Shown: positions 46,927-60,376 of the stretch, one piece after another
How the letters are laid out: every line of letters begins with the position of its first letter
Numbering within the stretch: position 1 is the first letter of the stretch
Source of the DNA: Effrenium voratum
Lineage: Eukaryota; Sar; Dinophyceae; Suessiales; Symbiodiniaceae
Assembly: GCA_963377175.1 (NCBI GenBank)
Contig: CAUJNA010002779.1
Location: 446,882-510,881, forward strand
Length of the DNA: 64,000 nucleotides
Direction: 5' to 3'
Made by a program: the position numbers and the translations under genes
The notes under the pieces: generated by a model
Database searches by the model: none
Seen by the model: the letters and a program-made list of their open reading frames with translations, nothing else
Told to the model about the DNA's origin: nothing

Positions 46927-49049
46927 GCTAAAGGGCGGCACGCCCTCTTTGAAGAGCTTGCCCGTGCCGTGAAGCTTCCGCTGGCTCAGCAGGAGATCCT
47001 GAGTGCGGTCAGACTCTGCCTGGCAAGCCTTTGGTCTGATGCGACAGGTAGGGAATGACCGCTCCGGGTGGGAAGCAACCCGGGATTCCCAAAAAAGGAA
47101 ACCACAAGGATGTGTTTGGAGGGGGTCATTCCTGATTCCCTGAGCACCAGCAAGACAAACACTATCCCAATGGCCTCAGCCAATGGGTATCTCGGTTAGA
47201 AAACCAACCTCCTCCTCCACACATTTGCAAGCGAGATCGAAGCCCCCCCGAAGAGTGACCCCAACCCCACTTATTATACCAACCTCCAAGTACGAAGTTT
47301 TCAGGGCAGTTGTCATGATGGGGTCGGCGCAAGAACCTGAGAAGGGCACTCGCCCATATCATCAAATATCTGACGAGGTTCAATTCGCGTCACGTCGGCA
47401 TCGCGACCTGCAAAGCAAGCAAGTGGCCACACATTGTCGATAGAATGCCCACCTACCAAATAGCAAACTGAAGGGGAGCTTGCTGGCAGACCCTAGTTCT
47501 TTTCAGGACACGCCCTCCCCCATTCGAAAGAAACCCTGGTTAGTTCTGTTGTAACGACAAGCCCAGCAAAACTTCAAAAAGCCTCCCCTGAGTGGCAACA
47601 ACACAAGAACACGAAAGAACTCGCACACCGTGTTTCAAACAAAAACAACAAGAACACAACACGAAGAAAAAAAACAAACTCTAAAGTTTCGAAAAAACAA
47701 CAACAAATGAAAAAACCGAAAAAAAAGAAAGAAAAAGACCAAAAAGGAAAACAAATAAAACAAGACAACTCTAAAGTCCAGGAACTCAGGGAGTGAGAAA
47801 CCCTCCCTATCAACGTGGGGGCCAAGGGATCCGAAGGTGCCTTCCGTCTGCCCAGATGGGCAGTGGCGGTTCTTGTACGCCGCGGACGTGATGCCCTCCT
47901 GCCGCCGCGCGCCAAAAACATCTATGCCGGAAAGAACCGGCCTAGTCAGTCTCGAACTGAAATGCGTGACAGCTTACCTTCCCTCGAAGGTTCCTCTGAA
48001 ACCGGATAGGCTTGGGGCTTAGGAGGGTGCATGTCACGTGCAAGGCCGAAGGTTGCCGCATGAAACGGACAACTGCGCTGTCCTGGCCTCCGGCATTGCT
48101 TGGCTTGGATTGGGTCAGAAGCACTGCATTCTGCAAGCAAGCGAGCACAGGTTGAAAGATGAGAACTGGCCAGAGGCCCGTCCAAAGGATCGGTTTTTGC
48201 TTGGATTCTCCTCAGCAGTCAGCAGCAACTGGGGTCCTGAATGTTGGGCTACACTGGGTCATAGCTGGCTAGCTTACATACTTGTAGTTGCAACATGCGT
48301 GTAAAGGTGCGTCAGCTTGAAGTGTGAAGGCGGATGCCTGGTTCCCAGCCCAACGGATTGACCGGACAAGATCGCGCGCTCACTGGCCTCTCATCCCTTC
48401 TACATGAGCAGAGCTCCAAACCTCAATTGACTCCTGGTTCTACCAACTTACTATGTTCATGAAACAAAGTAGCAGCACCTAAATGGGCCGCTTGGGCGTC
48501 CACCCTGAAACGGCTACAATTTCATCTTTTGCGAGAAATTCGGCCCTCTTTCAGTCCATTGGATCCGTACGCACGGCAACTCATTTCCAGCAACTGCTAC
48601 CGGCCCCATCAGGTCGTTATCAAAGTCAGCCTCCGGGTTCGAAGCAGTGCAGACTTTGACACATCCCATAACCTCCCTTTCTTTGCAAGATGCAAGGTTG
48701 CAACGAAAGCCTTGAGTTTAAAGCAAAGGGGCTATGTGGAGGCTACGCGTCCGAGCTACCTTTGCCAGTGGCTACGCGGAGGTCACTATGCGGCCCCAGG
48801 ACTAGGCTACGCGGCCACGGCCCTGGCTCCTTCCTAAACCAACAGTTGAACACACTTTTCTGACACCACATGGGCAAGCCAACTATGGCCCCAAGGAACC
48901 TGTTTCCTGGCTCCCCCCATGTTTCCTGGCACCCGACGTCCGCCCCACGCTCGTCTTCGCTCCTTGGAGAGCAGCACGAAGCAGCCGAAGGCATGGGACC
49001 GGTACCACAGCAGCAGCTGCCGTCGCACCCGGTTCTCGTGGCTCAACGC
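46927..49049 (-). CDS. Three exons of an unidentified protein
   Basis: Exons (minus): 49049-48933, 47898-47841 (or to 47815) and 47019-46927. The first follows a T-run acceptor (TTTTTTTTTGAG|G) and reads ALSHENRVRRQLLLWYRSHA, FGCFVLLSKERRRAWGG, ending at a GT donor. The second reads EGITSAAYKNRHCPSGQ. The third reads AESDRTQDLLLSQRKLHGTG and KLFKEGVPPFS, ending at a strong GTGAGT donor. The 49049/47898 join is phase 0. The join into 47019 is phase-compatible only if exon 2 runs on to the GT donor at 47814. A family E element occupies the intron just before exon 3. Function unknown. Confidence 0.5.
47024..47155. mobile_element. Family E introner-like element, copy 5
   Basis: GTCTGATGCGACAGGTAGGG and TTCCCTGAGCACCAGCAAG ends. 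On the minus strand it starts CTTGCTG|GTGC and ends CATCAG, directly bordering exon 47019-46927. Confidence 0.75.
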
Positions 49050-49224
49050 CTCAAAAAAAAAGACCCCCGCGGCGCTCGCCCGCATTGTTTTTTGCTTTTC
49101 TTCGGGGAAGCCAACCCCCAGAAGTTCCGGAAAAACCACAAACTTGTTGGCTGCTGTGGATGATTCTGTATGTTGTTTTTTTCCCCTTATATATATAAAT
49201 ATAATGTTCTCGAAATATGCTTGG

Positions 49225-49300
49225 CACCACGAAAGGAAACCATGGCTGAAAATCTGGTTTCTTGTGGTATTTGCGGGGGAGTCATGAGAAACCAGGGGTC
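49225..49300. mobile_element. Family A fragment
   Basis: GCACCACGAAAGGAAACCATGG, then TTGCGGGGGAGTCATGAGAA and TCTTAGG match the interior of family A. Both terminal repeats are gone. Confidence 0.5.
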
Positions 49301-49902
49301 TTAGGCGAAGGAAACAAACAAAGGCAAGGTTGCAAAAGATTCGGCAAAAGATGGCAAAACGGTGAGTTCAGTCTGGCAATGCTGGTCTTGGCTTTGGCAG
49401 CTGAACTTGCTGCCTGTCTTGTTTGGTGTATGGCGCAACATGAGGTTCACCCGCAAACGCTGATCTGAGCCCGTGACTATCACCCAATCTTGGACCTTTT
49501 GCGATCTTCTTTTGCAGGCCTCGTGTTCCCTTCGGACGCAAAACATGTCCAGACACTCATTGTCAGGATATCCGTCACTCCTTCCCTTGTGTTTGGCCCC
49601 TTTCCGGTTTGGTGTCCTTTTGCGATGCGCGATGAATTATTGACAAGCACACGGGTCACTTTGCATGTACAGCAACATGCCCCGTAGCTGGTTGCTACGA
49701 GCCAGAGGTCAACCTCTAGATTTGGTCTCTCAAAGGGGTCATGCCCATCCTGGCGCTTGCTTGCTTTCTGGGATTTCCTTAAAACGTGCCGATTCAAAAC
49801 CCAACAGGTGGTACCTGAAACCTACCTTGAGCTTTGGCCCTCGTGTCGCGATCAACAGAACCTGGTGAGTCACCGGCAAACAGAAACGCATTTACGGCGC
49901 AA

Positions 49903-50014
49903 TGTGGGTATGGGTCAAAATTTAACTACCTGGGGACCGCAGGTTTTGGTCCATGTTTCCATTCACCAGCGTTACGTTTTGGGTACCTAATTTTGACCCA
50001 GAGCCACGTTCATT
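49903..50014. mobile_element. Family B introner-like element, copy 7 (subtype with GGTTTTGGTCCATG)
   Basis: TGTGGGTATGGGTCAAAAT at the left and AATTTTGACCCAGAGCCACG at the right. The interior GGTTTTGGTCCATGTTTCCA is shared with the 53622 copy on the minus strand and the 56267 copy. Confidence 0.75.
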
Positions 50015-50297
50015 GGTTAAGAGGAGCCATGTGTTCCACTCACACAGGATGCACCGTTTCATTCCTCAGAATGGCCTGTGGCTGCAGACTTGAGTCAACA
50101 GAAACATGTTTTTTTTTTGCAAACTTAGGAAGCCTAGAGTCTCTGTTGCTCTCTGTTGCCCAAATGGACCATCGTCTTCCAACGCCCAGCTTCTAGAATT
50201 GTTGAAGGGTATCATGGGTATCGTCCGACCTTCAGAGGCCAGTCGATTGGCCACAAAGAGTACCCAAGCTGTTTATTCATCACAAATAAACATCCTA

Positions 50298-50422
50298 CTG
50301 TGAATGGACGAAATCCTGCACCACCCAAGACACCATGGGAAACCATTGTTTGTTGGTAATTACAGGCGAATCACTAATCGAGGGTTTCTTAGGTGGTGCG
50401 AAATGGATTTCGTCCACCTATG
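50298..50422. mobile_element. Family A introner-like element, copy 6
   Basis: CTGTGAATGGACGAAATCC at the left, GGATTTCGTCCACCTATGG at the right (degraded), with GGGAAACCATTGTTTGTTGG inside. Confidence 0.8.
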
Positions 50423-50734
50423 GTTTCCTTTAAGGGAACCCACGGTTCATTCCCAAACCTTGGGTCATTCCCTGCACCAAGTACAATTGGTCTTCCCAAG
50501 TCTTTTTAAACGTCCAGGCACTCGGGGAATGAGTGTCTGATAAACACAACAAAAAGAAGCAACCGGGGGTTGGCTCATCCCGTTTGGTTCAAACCATTGA
50601 CACGGAGACACAGCACACGCACCCATGGTGGGAATTATTTTCAATTTGGACATCATGGGGATTTATGCCAACCATTTTGCAGGCCAGGGTCTTCCAACCT
50701 TTTGCGGAACGCCCTTTTGGAGTGGTTGCAAAAA

Positions 50735-50815
50735 TGGGGAACCAAAAAACATGGGGAACCAAAAAACATGGGGAACCAAAAAACATGGGGAACCAGAAAA
50801 CATGGGGGGCCAAAA
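50735..50815. repeat. 17-bp tandem repeat, about 5 units
   Basis: The unit GGGGAACCAAAAAACAT repeats with changes only in the last units. Confidence 0.9.
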
Positions 50816-50974
50816 GGAAACTCAACTCCGGCCATTTGTCAGGGTCTAAATCCAATGCCTTTTGGAAGGGAACCAAACACGGAGAAACCCAACTCTAGCC
50901 ATTTGCGAGGCTCCAAGTCCTTGCTATTTGGCACGCCATCAGCCAAGGAGCCGAGAAGGGGCATCCCTTCTGAC

Positions 50975-51142
50975 CGTACTCTGCGGAGGCTTCGGCGGAT
51001 TTCAGGAAGCCCCGCCAGGTGAGCTGCGGGAAGCAGCCCTCATCCGTGAACCTCAGCGCCCGGGCTCCGGGGAAGGTGGAGATCCCGATCGGCGTCCCTT
51101 TGGTGCGCGTGAAATGGAAGAGCAACCCCCAAAAAGGGCTCC
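50975..51142 (-). CDS. Single coding exon, unidentified protein
   Basis: The acceptor GTCTTTTAAG|GG opens the minus frame SPFWGLLFHFTRTKGTPIGI, STFPGARALRFTDEGCF and LTWRGFLKSAEAS, closed by a GT donor (TACG|GTCAGA). Codons mostly end in G or C. An opposing plus frame is also open, so the strand rests on the splice signals. No family is recognised. Confidence 0.45.
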
Positions 51143-51199
51143 CTTAAAAGACAGGCCCGTTTTGCGGGGATCAGCTTCATCTTGATGTTTGAACCCCGG

Positions 51200-53450
51200 T
51201 TCAAGCGCCCCATGTCGAACATACTCCTTGGATTTATTCCACAATCCGCAGGGCCGCGGGGGTTGCGCTTCCTATCACTGGGGTCCCTCCGGAGCAAGGT
51301 CAAGAGAATGCCTGCAAAAGCTGACTTTGCAAGGAAGGGAAAACGACTGGCTGGCTCCACAATCCAAAGCAATGGCTTTAGCAACTGGATGTGCATCGCT
51401 GTCTTGCACCAAGGGCGTATGGGCGGAACATCCCGGAAATGGCCGGGGAAACGTCTCGGCTGTTCAAGTTGAACCTATCGGCTCTGCAGGTCATCAGCAT
51501 GGCTCGACGCCGCAGTTCTGGCCTTGGATGGGCTGTCCTTCGGGGTTCAGACGGAACCATTCCAATAAGACACTCTACAACCCAAGGTTCTGTGGAGATT
51601 CGGGTCCAGCAATGTCCCCCTTGAGTGCGCCATGAAAGCTGAAGAGGTGACATTGAGAGGGAATGTCATTCAATCTGGCATGCACCCTTTCAATTTCAAG
51701 AGAGGCTTTTGAAAGGAAGCCAGAGGGAAACCGACCATTGGCACGGAACCTTCTGACATCTTTCATACAATTTGGGCCGTTTTGTGGATGATGTTGAGAA
51801 GGCCAACAGGAGCTTCTCGAAAGTCAATCAGTGGTTGACGGAAGTCTAAATGCGCTTGACAGCATGCGAGCCCCTTTTTTGGCGGGAAATTTGGGTGGGG
51901 GTCCATGTTCCCAAACTAACGATGGACTTCCAAACGTCTTGTCAGTCTAGTGCTTTCGTTTGGGCATGCCCGAAGATAGGGCACCCTGAAGCGGTTTCCG
52001 TCGGTTTCCTTTTGGGTTTCCCGCAACATCATCCACACGGCGGCCAAGAACAGACTTCTCTAGGGCTACCTTCCATTTCCATTCTGAACCCAGGGATCCG
52101 AATCTTTTCAGAAAACCATCCAAAAACCAAGGAAACAGCGATCGGTTTTTGAAAAGAAGGATGGTTGAAAAAGAATGGAAATGGAATCAACCCGCAGAAC
52201 TTCCAGCAACTTGGTCAGTCGCCCATGAGCTGGGTGTGGAGGTGAAAAACTCAGTTTTGGTTTGGACTGGGCGTGGGTCACATCGGTCGGTGGGTTCAGG
52301 ATGGTGGAGGTGGCCAATCAAGCCGCGGAACCTCAGGAAGGTGTGCACACCTTTATGGCACTTGTGGACTCTGCCGCCAGGCGAATCCTCGTGCCATCCT
52401 GAGCTCAGCTTTTCCACTTTGGATATTGGGGAACAAACCCTGATGCTATACATGTGGTTGTCAAGGACCCCGCAAAAAAAGGTTCAATTTGCGGAGCATT
52501 TCCACAGGGTCCCCTCCCCTGACTATCATGGAAACTTGGGCCTATGAGGGTGACATTCAAATTTCGAACCCTCCAACATGTGTGAGGTCTGGAAGGTCAA
52601 GAAGCAAGCGTGGATCGAATGGGGTACGGTTAGCCTGGCAGTTCCCATGTGCGAACGATGAGCAACCCCAAAACAAGCATGCACAAAGAAGAGATGACAC
52701 TCAGCACTAGTATCAAGCAATGTTGATATGGCACAACGCACCAGCCAAGGCTATGCCTGGGAGTCTGCATCCACGCATGTGTTTGGAGTTCGCAGCAGCC
52801 AATCCCACCTGTCACACTGGTACCTCATTGCCAGACCTATCAATGATGCAGCCGGATGCGCGTTTGAAGCTTCTGCCCAAGCGGCGACGCAGGGCAGCGC
52901 TTGGTATCAACAGAAGGGCAAAGGCCCAAAGCTGCATTGCCCCATTGGACGAGGTGAATTGTGCAAACGACGAGCAAACTCGGCTGCGGACATGATGAAC
53001 CACATGGGCTCCGTGGAACCACGCACTGCTTCACCACGGACAAGCGCGGCCGCAAGAGACGTTGATGTTGAAGACACAAAACACGGCACAAGAGTGTCGT
53101 GGATATTGCTATCACCGTACGCTTCAACTTAAGTTCAAGCGCATAGACCTAGAGCCACGTACCTACCTGACAGGTTCCATGCATCCCGGCTCACTTTCCT
53201 CCGATTCGACAACAGCACCCTTGTTGGTAGATTTCAATGCGAACCCCCCCCCCTCCAAGGGAAAGACCACACTGGAAGCCTGGGTGGTTGTACTTGGTTG
53301 TTGCCATTCTGCTGATTCGTGTCATGGATGCAAGCAGAGACATGCAGCCCAAGAGAACAATGGATGCAAGGCATGGAGAGCGCACCTCGCCTAAAACCTT
53401 TCTGAGACTAAGATGTGTTCTGGGGCAACGGCCAAACTGCATTTTTCCCA
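51200..53450. other. No supported gene; several overlapping open frames
   Basis: Plus frames of 148 (51189-51635), 132 (52149-52547) and 134 codons (52728-53132) overlap other open frames on both strands. None shows a motif, so none is called. A short plus frame at 53237-53512 has a hydrophobic helix after a CCCCC run. Confidence 0.35.
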
Positions 53451-53462
53451 TCTCCGAAAGAC

Positions 53463-56400
53463 TCATTGAATCTGCAAATCCTTCTTTGGGTCTGGATGGA
53501 TCTCTTTCCTGAAGGCCCTTTCACTCTGGGCCATAACCTCTCGCGGTAGAATCCCCAGGTCCACAAAACCATCAGCCCGTAGCGCAGTATTTCTGTCCTC
53601 CCAAAACAAGGCTGGATTTGGCTGTGGCTCAAAAAACCGGTACCAAAATGGAACCCTGGTAAGTGGAAACATGGACCAAAACCTGCGTAACCCCTCCGGT
53701 TTAATTCCGAGCCACACCCATTTGTCTGAATGGATGCCCTCATCAATGGATTCACCCATTAGCATCAGCGGCGAATGAGGGGCCGGGGCGCGCCTATCCT
53801 TGAGACAGACTTGCGCAGTGGGTCGTTGATGCTCCTTCTTTTGAAGCATCTGCCTAGGAGCTGCGAAAACCGAACTGCGCATGTCACTCCTGAAACACTC
53901 CGCCACAAAAAGGGGACCATCTCACCAGCTGAACTCGCAATTGGACGTTTGTCAGGCACGCGTTCATGACGCAAAACAAGCAGTTTAGGGCTTTAGGATG
54001 ACATCTCATCTCGAATGCCTTCAGGGCTCTAGGTGCCAATGCCATGCTAGCGAAATGAAATGACAAGAGACGGGCAACCTCTAGGTGCCGTCCCATTGAA
54101 ATGCTTGCTTTCGCCGCCCTGTTTCTTGCAACAATGCGCGGAGTCGTCAAACACAGCTGGATTTGGTGCCACACTCTGTTTGGACTGCGTAGAAGCCTGC
54201 AACAAGGTTGCGGCTGATGAGGGGGAACAGACCTGTTCAAACACCTTCGAGGGTCTGAAAGAAGGAATCCCCCCCCCATTCCGAAACAGGGGTGTCCTCA
54301 AACAAAACTCACCAAACACTGAAGAATACTCAAAACTCCCCCAAGAAACACCTAAGAAAAGCTCAACACACCTCACACAGCCAACAACATTTCAAACACT
54401 CACATCAAACCGCTCAAACACATTCAACACCTCGACACGTGACCCCGGTCGATCCATGCGATCGATCGAGACCCCGGCCGACAGATCTGGAGGGCCTCCG
54501 AAGTGGCTCCGCCCATGGCGGCCTTATGCCCATGGCGGCCACACAGAGCACAACTGAGTTCCCCCTGTCGGTGTTAAAGGGAATCCATCACTGGACATCA
54601 TTTGGTTAACTAGGGAATGGAATGAACCCGGGTATTCCCTGTGCGACAAGTAGGGAATGGTACACTGGTGTTGGGTTTTTTAAAGGGAATCTACCCTTAC
54701 AACAATTGCCTGTTTCCCATGGTTCTTCGAAACGCAGTGGAAGGGGGGTGCCGGGAGGAGTAGCTTAAGACTTGTTTTCTTAGTTCCCCCTGTTGGTTTT
54801 AAAGGGAATCTACCCTCCCACCAATTAAGATGGAAAATAAGTTCCATGGCAGTCCAGCGTACCAATCAACATGGAGCCTGCCAGAGAGGTCCTGGTTTGG
54901 ACCACTTTCCTTTTAAAGGGACCCTCTGTCAGGTTCCATGTTAATTGGTGGGAGGGTAGATTCCCTTGAAAACCAACAAGGGGAACAAAAAAAAACAAAT
55001 CTTAAGCAACTACTCTTCCCGGCACCCCCCATCCACTGCCTTTCGAGCAACCCTTGGGATTCTTGGACATGGGAAACAAGCAGTTGTTGGGGGGGGTGCT
55101 GGTCTGCAAGTTCATCGAAGGAACCCAAAAGCCCGGTCCCTCAAAAGGGTATTCTAAAAAAAAAGAAGCGTGGATTCCATGAGGGGAGCAATAAAATAAT
55201 CAGTTAGCATACCCGGCGAATGTGTACAGCTAGCACACAAATGGGGAAATGGGGAGATATCAACCAAGAAATGAGTGCGCCAGAATTGGGGTCCACGTGC
55301 CAAGTGATTGTTACTAGCAGGTGGTGATCACTTGGTGCGACATAGCCGACACATTGGCTGCATCTAACAGGAACAGGCTTGCATTGGCCCGAAATTAATT
55401 GGCAAGGAACGCCCAGGGGGGGCGATATGAGGTTTGAGTATGTTCCTCCAAAGCTGTTTTATACTTCAGGGTAGACCAAATACGGAACAAACTCGGAACG
55501 TGGTTGTTTAACGTGTACCCCACATGTGGACCAAGGAAAGGAGATCTTCTGAGGTCGCGGTTTGCACATGTTTGAACAAATGTCTTCACCTCGAATCCAG
55601 TGTCAATGAGTCAACGTCTGAGTGCTTTGGCTTGGGGTTGAAACGCCTGCGGTTTTGTTTCTTCGCTCGTCCCTTAATCCCCTCGACATGTGTATGGACT
55701 CCAAATGACTCCCAGAAGTGGACCACTAAAAATCAGACTCCTGAATAACATTTGGTTTGGGATTTTGCCGGAAAGTAAAAAACATATTCTTAAACGCCAC
55801 CCTTCACAGCGTTGGCAGACCTCCAAGATAAAATTCCGTGGTCGAAAGACGACCCTTTTTTCCCCAGAAGAAAGCAAGCCAACTGGCCAAATGGAAACAC
55901 AGGCTTAGAATTCTCAATGATGTGTCATCTTGCGGACCCTCACTGGGTTGGCTTCCTAAGAGCCCATATTTCTCAACGTGCCCTGAAGGAATCCAGAAGC
56001 ATCCAGTTACTGCAGATGAAGAGAGACCCACAAACCCGGTCGATATTAGCTACATGTGGGGCAAATATAGGGTCGCTGTAGGGGGTTGCATCGTCACCCA
56101 TGAAGGTTTATTTGATAGGGATCGACACTTCGTGTTTCTGTTGGCTTAACATAATAGTTTGCCCAGCTGGTATGTGCCACCCTGACAGTCTGATTAATGT
56201 TTGGGGGGACACATGCTGTTGTTCAGTCAACCGACAACACCAACTGTCTGGAGTATTACAAGCATCAAATGGCCGTGGGTCAAAAAGAGGTACCCAAAAT
56301 GGATCCCTGGTAAATGGAAACATGGGCTAAAACCTGCGGTTTCCTGGTGGCTTAATTTTGACCCACACCCATTTCGGGTTTCTGTTGGCTTAAAATAATA

Positions 56401-58817
56401 GTTTGCCCAGCTGATATGTGCCACCCTGACAGACACACTAATGTTTGGGGGGACACATGCTGTTTTTCAGTCAACCGACAACACCAATTGCCTGGAGTAT
56501 TGCAAGCATCAAATCAAGGAGTCCTGGCAAATCAAAACATGGACAAACCTCCATTTGCTTCAGTCCCCTAGAAACAAATAACAATATTTTTCCAGTAGTG
56601 ATAGATTCCGTTTAAAACCAACAGGGGGAAATATAAAATATTCTTAAGCAAATGGAAGACAAACGGGGCGCCGGTGGCGCTGGTCTTCGGGGTGACCCTT
56701 GTGCTTTCAGCTGACTGTCTGTGGCAAATCCGGCGTTTGCGCTAAGCCGGCTGCCCAGTCGGGCTCTTGTTGCACAGCTTTGGGGAAATCCTGCAGCTGG
56801 AAAGGCGCAGCGACCGAAAAGTGAAGGACATGAACACGAATCCCTAAAGGATGGAGGCCAAACTGCATCAAAAACAGTGCATGACACACCTCTTTTTTGA
56901 TATAACATGTTTCGCTGCCCTTATCCAATATTCAGTGTGGCCCCCAATGCATTGAACACTGGCAGCACGGTGAGTGCTCTTCACTGATAGCATTCTCAGA
57001 ATACCAAATTACCATTGAATGTTGTTAACATGATCGGTGCTGACCGGCGCTTCTAATATGTTCCCTGTCATCGTGGTCCTACCTTGCACCTGGAAAAAAT
57101 GCAGATATTTCCAGAAGTGACAAACTGGTTTAAAAAACCAACAAGGGACAGCAAACAAAATAATATTCATTTCAGCAAATGGAAGTTTTCACTCACGTGC
57201 ATTGGGCCAAGGGGGACTTGTCGCGAATGCGTCGCGGCTCGCGGCGTGCGTTTCGGGCACCCAGTCCTTGACCGTCGCCGCATTAAAAGGCAGGCGCCCG
57301 GAAAGGAGGAAGAAAAGCATGCAGCCGGCCGACCTCAATGCATAGAACAAACAAAAAATATCCTCAATAGAACACACAAAACAAGATCACCGATAAACGG
57401 CCATATGGGTGGGAACTGTTTTGAGGGTTCTTCCTTTTTGCGGGTTTGCAAGACAAACCAAAGGGAACTCCACCCATTGGGGGTTCCTGGGTTTAGATAT
57501 CCGCCGACATTGCTCGGCGTGTCGGATACTTACTAGAGGATAGAGGATAACCCCCCCCCTAACCCCCCCCCGCCCGACGTCTATTACGTAGGTTTTTGGG
57601 GGGGGGGGGTCCCCCACGTACCGCGCGGCAATTTGATGACGTTCCACTAAACGTAGTCTTCGGGGAGCCGGTGTCGCAAAACAGGGGTCCCAGGCTCGAT
57701 TCCCCCTGCCGGCTTTTTTGCTGGCTTGGGCTTCCTGCATCCTTTTGCCGAAAATCTGGAAAAACTCAATGTTTTTGGACGTCCTCTTTGCGAAAACGCT
57801 GGAAAAACCGTGTTTTTTTTGCGGGAAATACTGGGGAGCAAAGGGGAAGTGCAAGGATACATACATACATACATACATACATACATTACAGTACATTACA
57901 TTACATTACATTACATTACATGACATTACATGACATTACATGACATTACATACATACATACATTACATACATACATACATGCATACATGTATGTAGCATG
58001 CATGCATGCATGCATGCACACATACACACTTACATTACTTACTTACTTTACTTACTTACATACATACATACATGCATACATACATACATACATACATACA
58101 CATACATACATACATACATACATACATACATACATACATACATACATACATACATACATACATACATACATACATACATACATACATACATACATACATA
58201 CATACATACATACACATACATACATACATACATACTACATACATGCATACATACATACCATACATACATACATATATTCATACATACATACATACATACA
58301 TACATACATACATGCATACATAACATACATACATACATACATACATACATACATACATACATACATACATTACATACATACATTACATACATTACATTAC
58401 ATTACATTACATTACATTACATACATACATACATTACATTACATACATATACATACATACATACATACATACATACATACATACATACATACATACATAC
58501 ATACATACATACATACATACATACATACATACATACATACATACATACATACATACATACATACATACATACATACATACATACATACATACATACATAC
58601 ATACATACATACATACATACATACATACATACATACATACATACATACATACATACATACATACATACATACATACATACATACATACATACATACATAC
58701 ATACATACATACATACATACATACATACATACATACATACATACATACATACATACATACATACATACATACATACATACATACATACATACATACATAC
58801 ATACATACATACATACA

Positions 58818-58848
<31 letters not shown>

Positions 58849-58925
58849 CATACATACATACATACATACATACATACAACATACGTACATACATACATAC
58901 ATACATACATACATACATACATACA

Positions 58926-58956
<31 letters not shown>

Positions 58957-59125
58957 CACATACATACATACATACATACATACATACATACATACATACA
59001 TACATACATACATACATACATACATACATACATACATACATACATACATACATACATACATACATTACATTACATTACATTACATTATACATTACATTAC
59101 ATTACATTACATTTACATACATACA

Positions 59126-59156
<31 letters not shown>

Positions 59157-59190
59157 CATACATACATACATACATACATACATACATACA

Positions 59191-59221
<31 letters not shown>

Positions 59222-59503
59222 CATACATACATACATACATACATACATACATACATACATACATACATACATACATACATACATACATACATACATACAT
59301 ACATACATACATACATACATACATACATACATACATACATACATACATACATACATACATACATACATACATACATACATACATACATACATACATACAT
59401 ACATACATACATACATACATACATACATACATACATACATACATACATACATACATACATACATACATACATACATACATACATACATACATACATACAT
59501 ACA

Positions 59504-59534
<31 letters not shown>

Positions 59535-59544
59535 CATACATACA

Positions 59545-59575
<31 letters not shown>

Positions 59576-60070
59576 CATACATACATACATACATACATAC
59601 ATACATACATACATACATACATACATACATACATACATACATACATACATACATACATACATACATACATACATACATACATACATACATACATACATAC
59701 ATACATACATACATACATACATACATACATACATACATACATACATACATACATACATACATACATACATACATACATACATACATACATACATACATAC
59801 ATACATACATACATACATACATACATACATACATACATACATACATACATACATACATACATACATACATACATACATACATACATACATACATACATAC
59901 ATACATACATACATACATACATACATACATACATACATACATACATACATACATACATACATACATACATACATACATACATACATACATACATACATAC
60001 ATACATACATACATACATACATACATACATACATACATACATTACATACATTACATTACATTACATTACA

Positions 60071-60101
<31 letters not shown>

Positions 60102-60148
60102 CATACATACATACATACATACATACATACATACATACATACATTACA

Positions 60149-60179
<31 letters not shown>

Positions 60180-60345
60180 CATACATACATACATACATAC
60201 ATACATACATACATACATACATACATACATACATACATACATACATACATACATACATACATACATACATACATACATACATACATACATACATACATAC
60301 ATACATACATACATACATACATACATACATACATACATACATACA

Positions 60346-60376
<31 letters not shown>

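Noticed and set aside
56711..56824. Cys-rich plus frame (VCGKSGVC, CCTALGKSC)
   Set aside because: The minus strand here carries a kinase exon (AVQQEPDW) in phase with the next exons, so the plus frame is probably a shadow.
57655..57720. tRNA-like hairpin with GGCTCGATTCCCCC
   Set aside because: Only a T-arm-like stem; no D-arm, anticodon arm or acceptor pairing.
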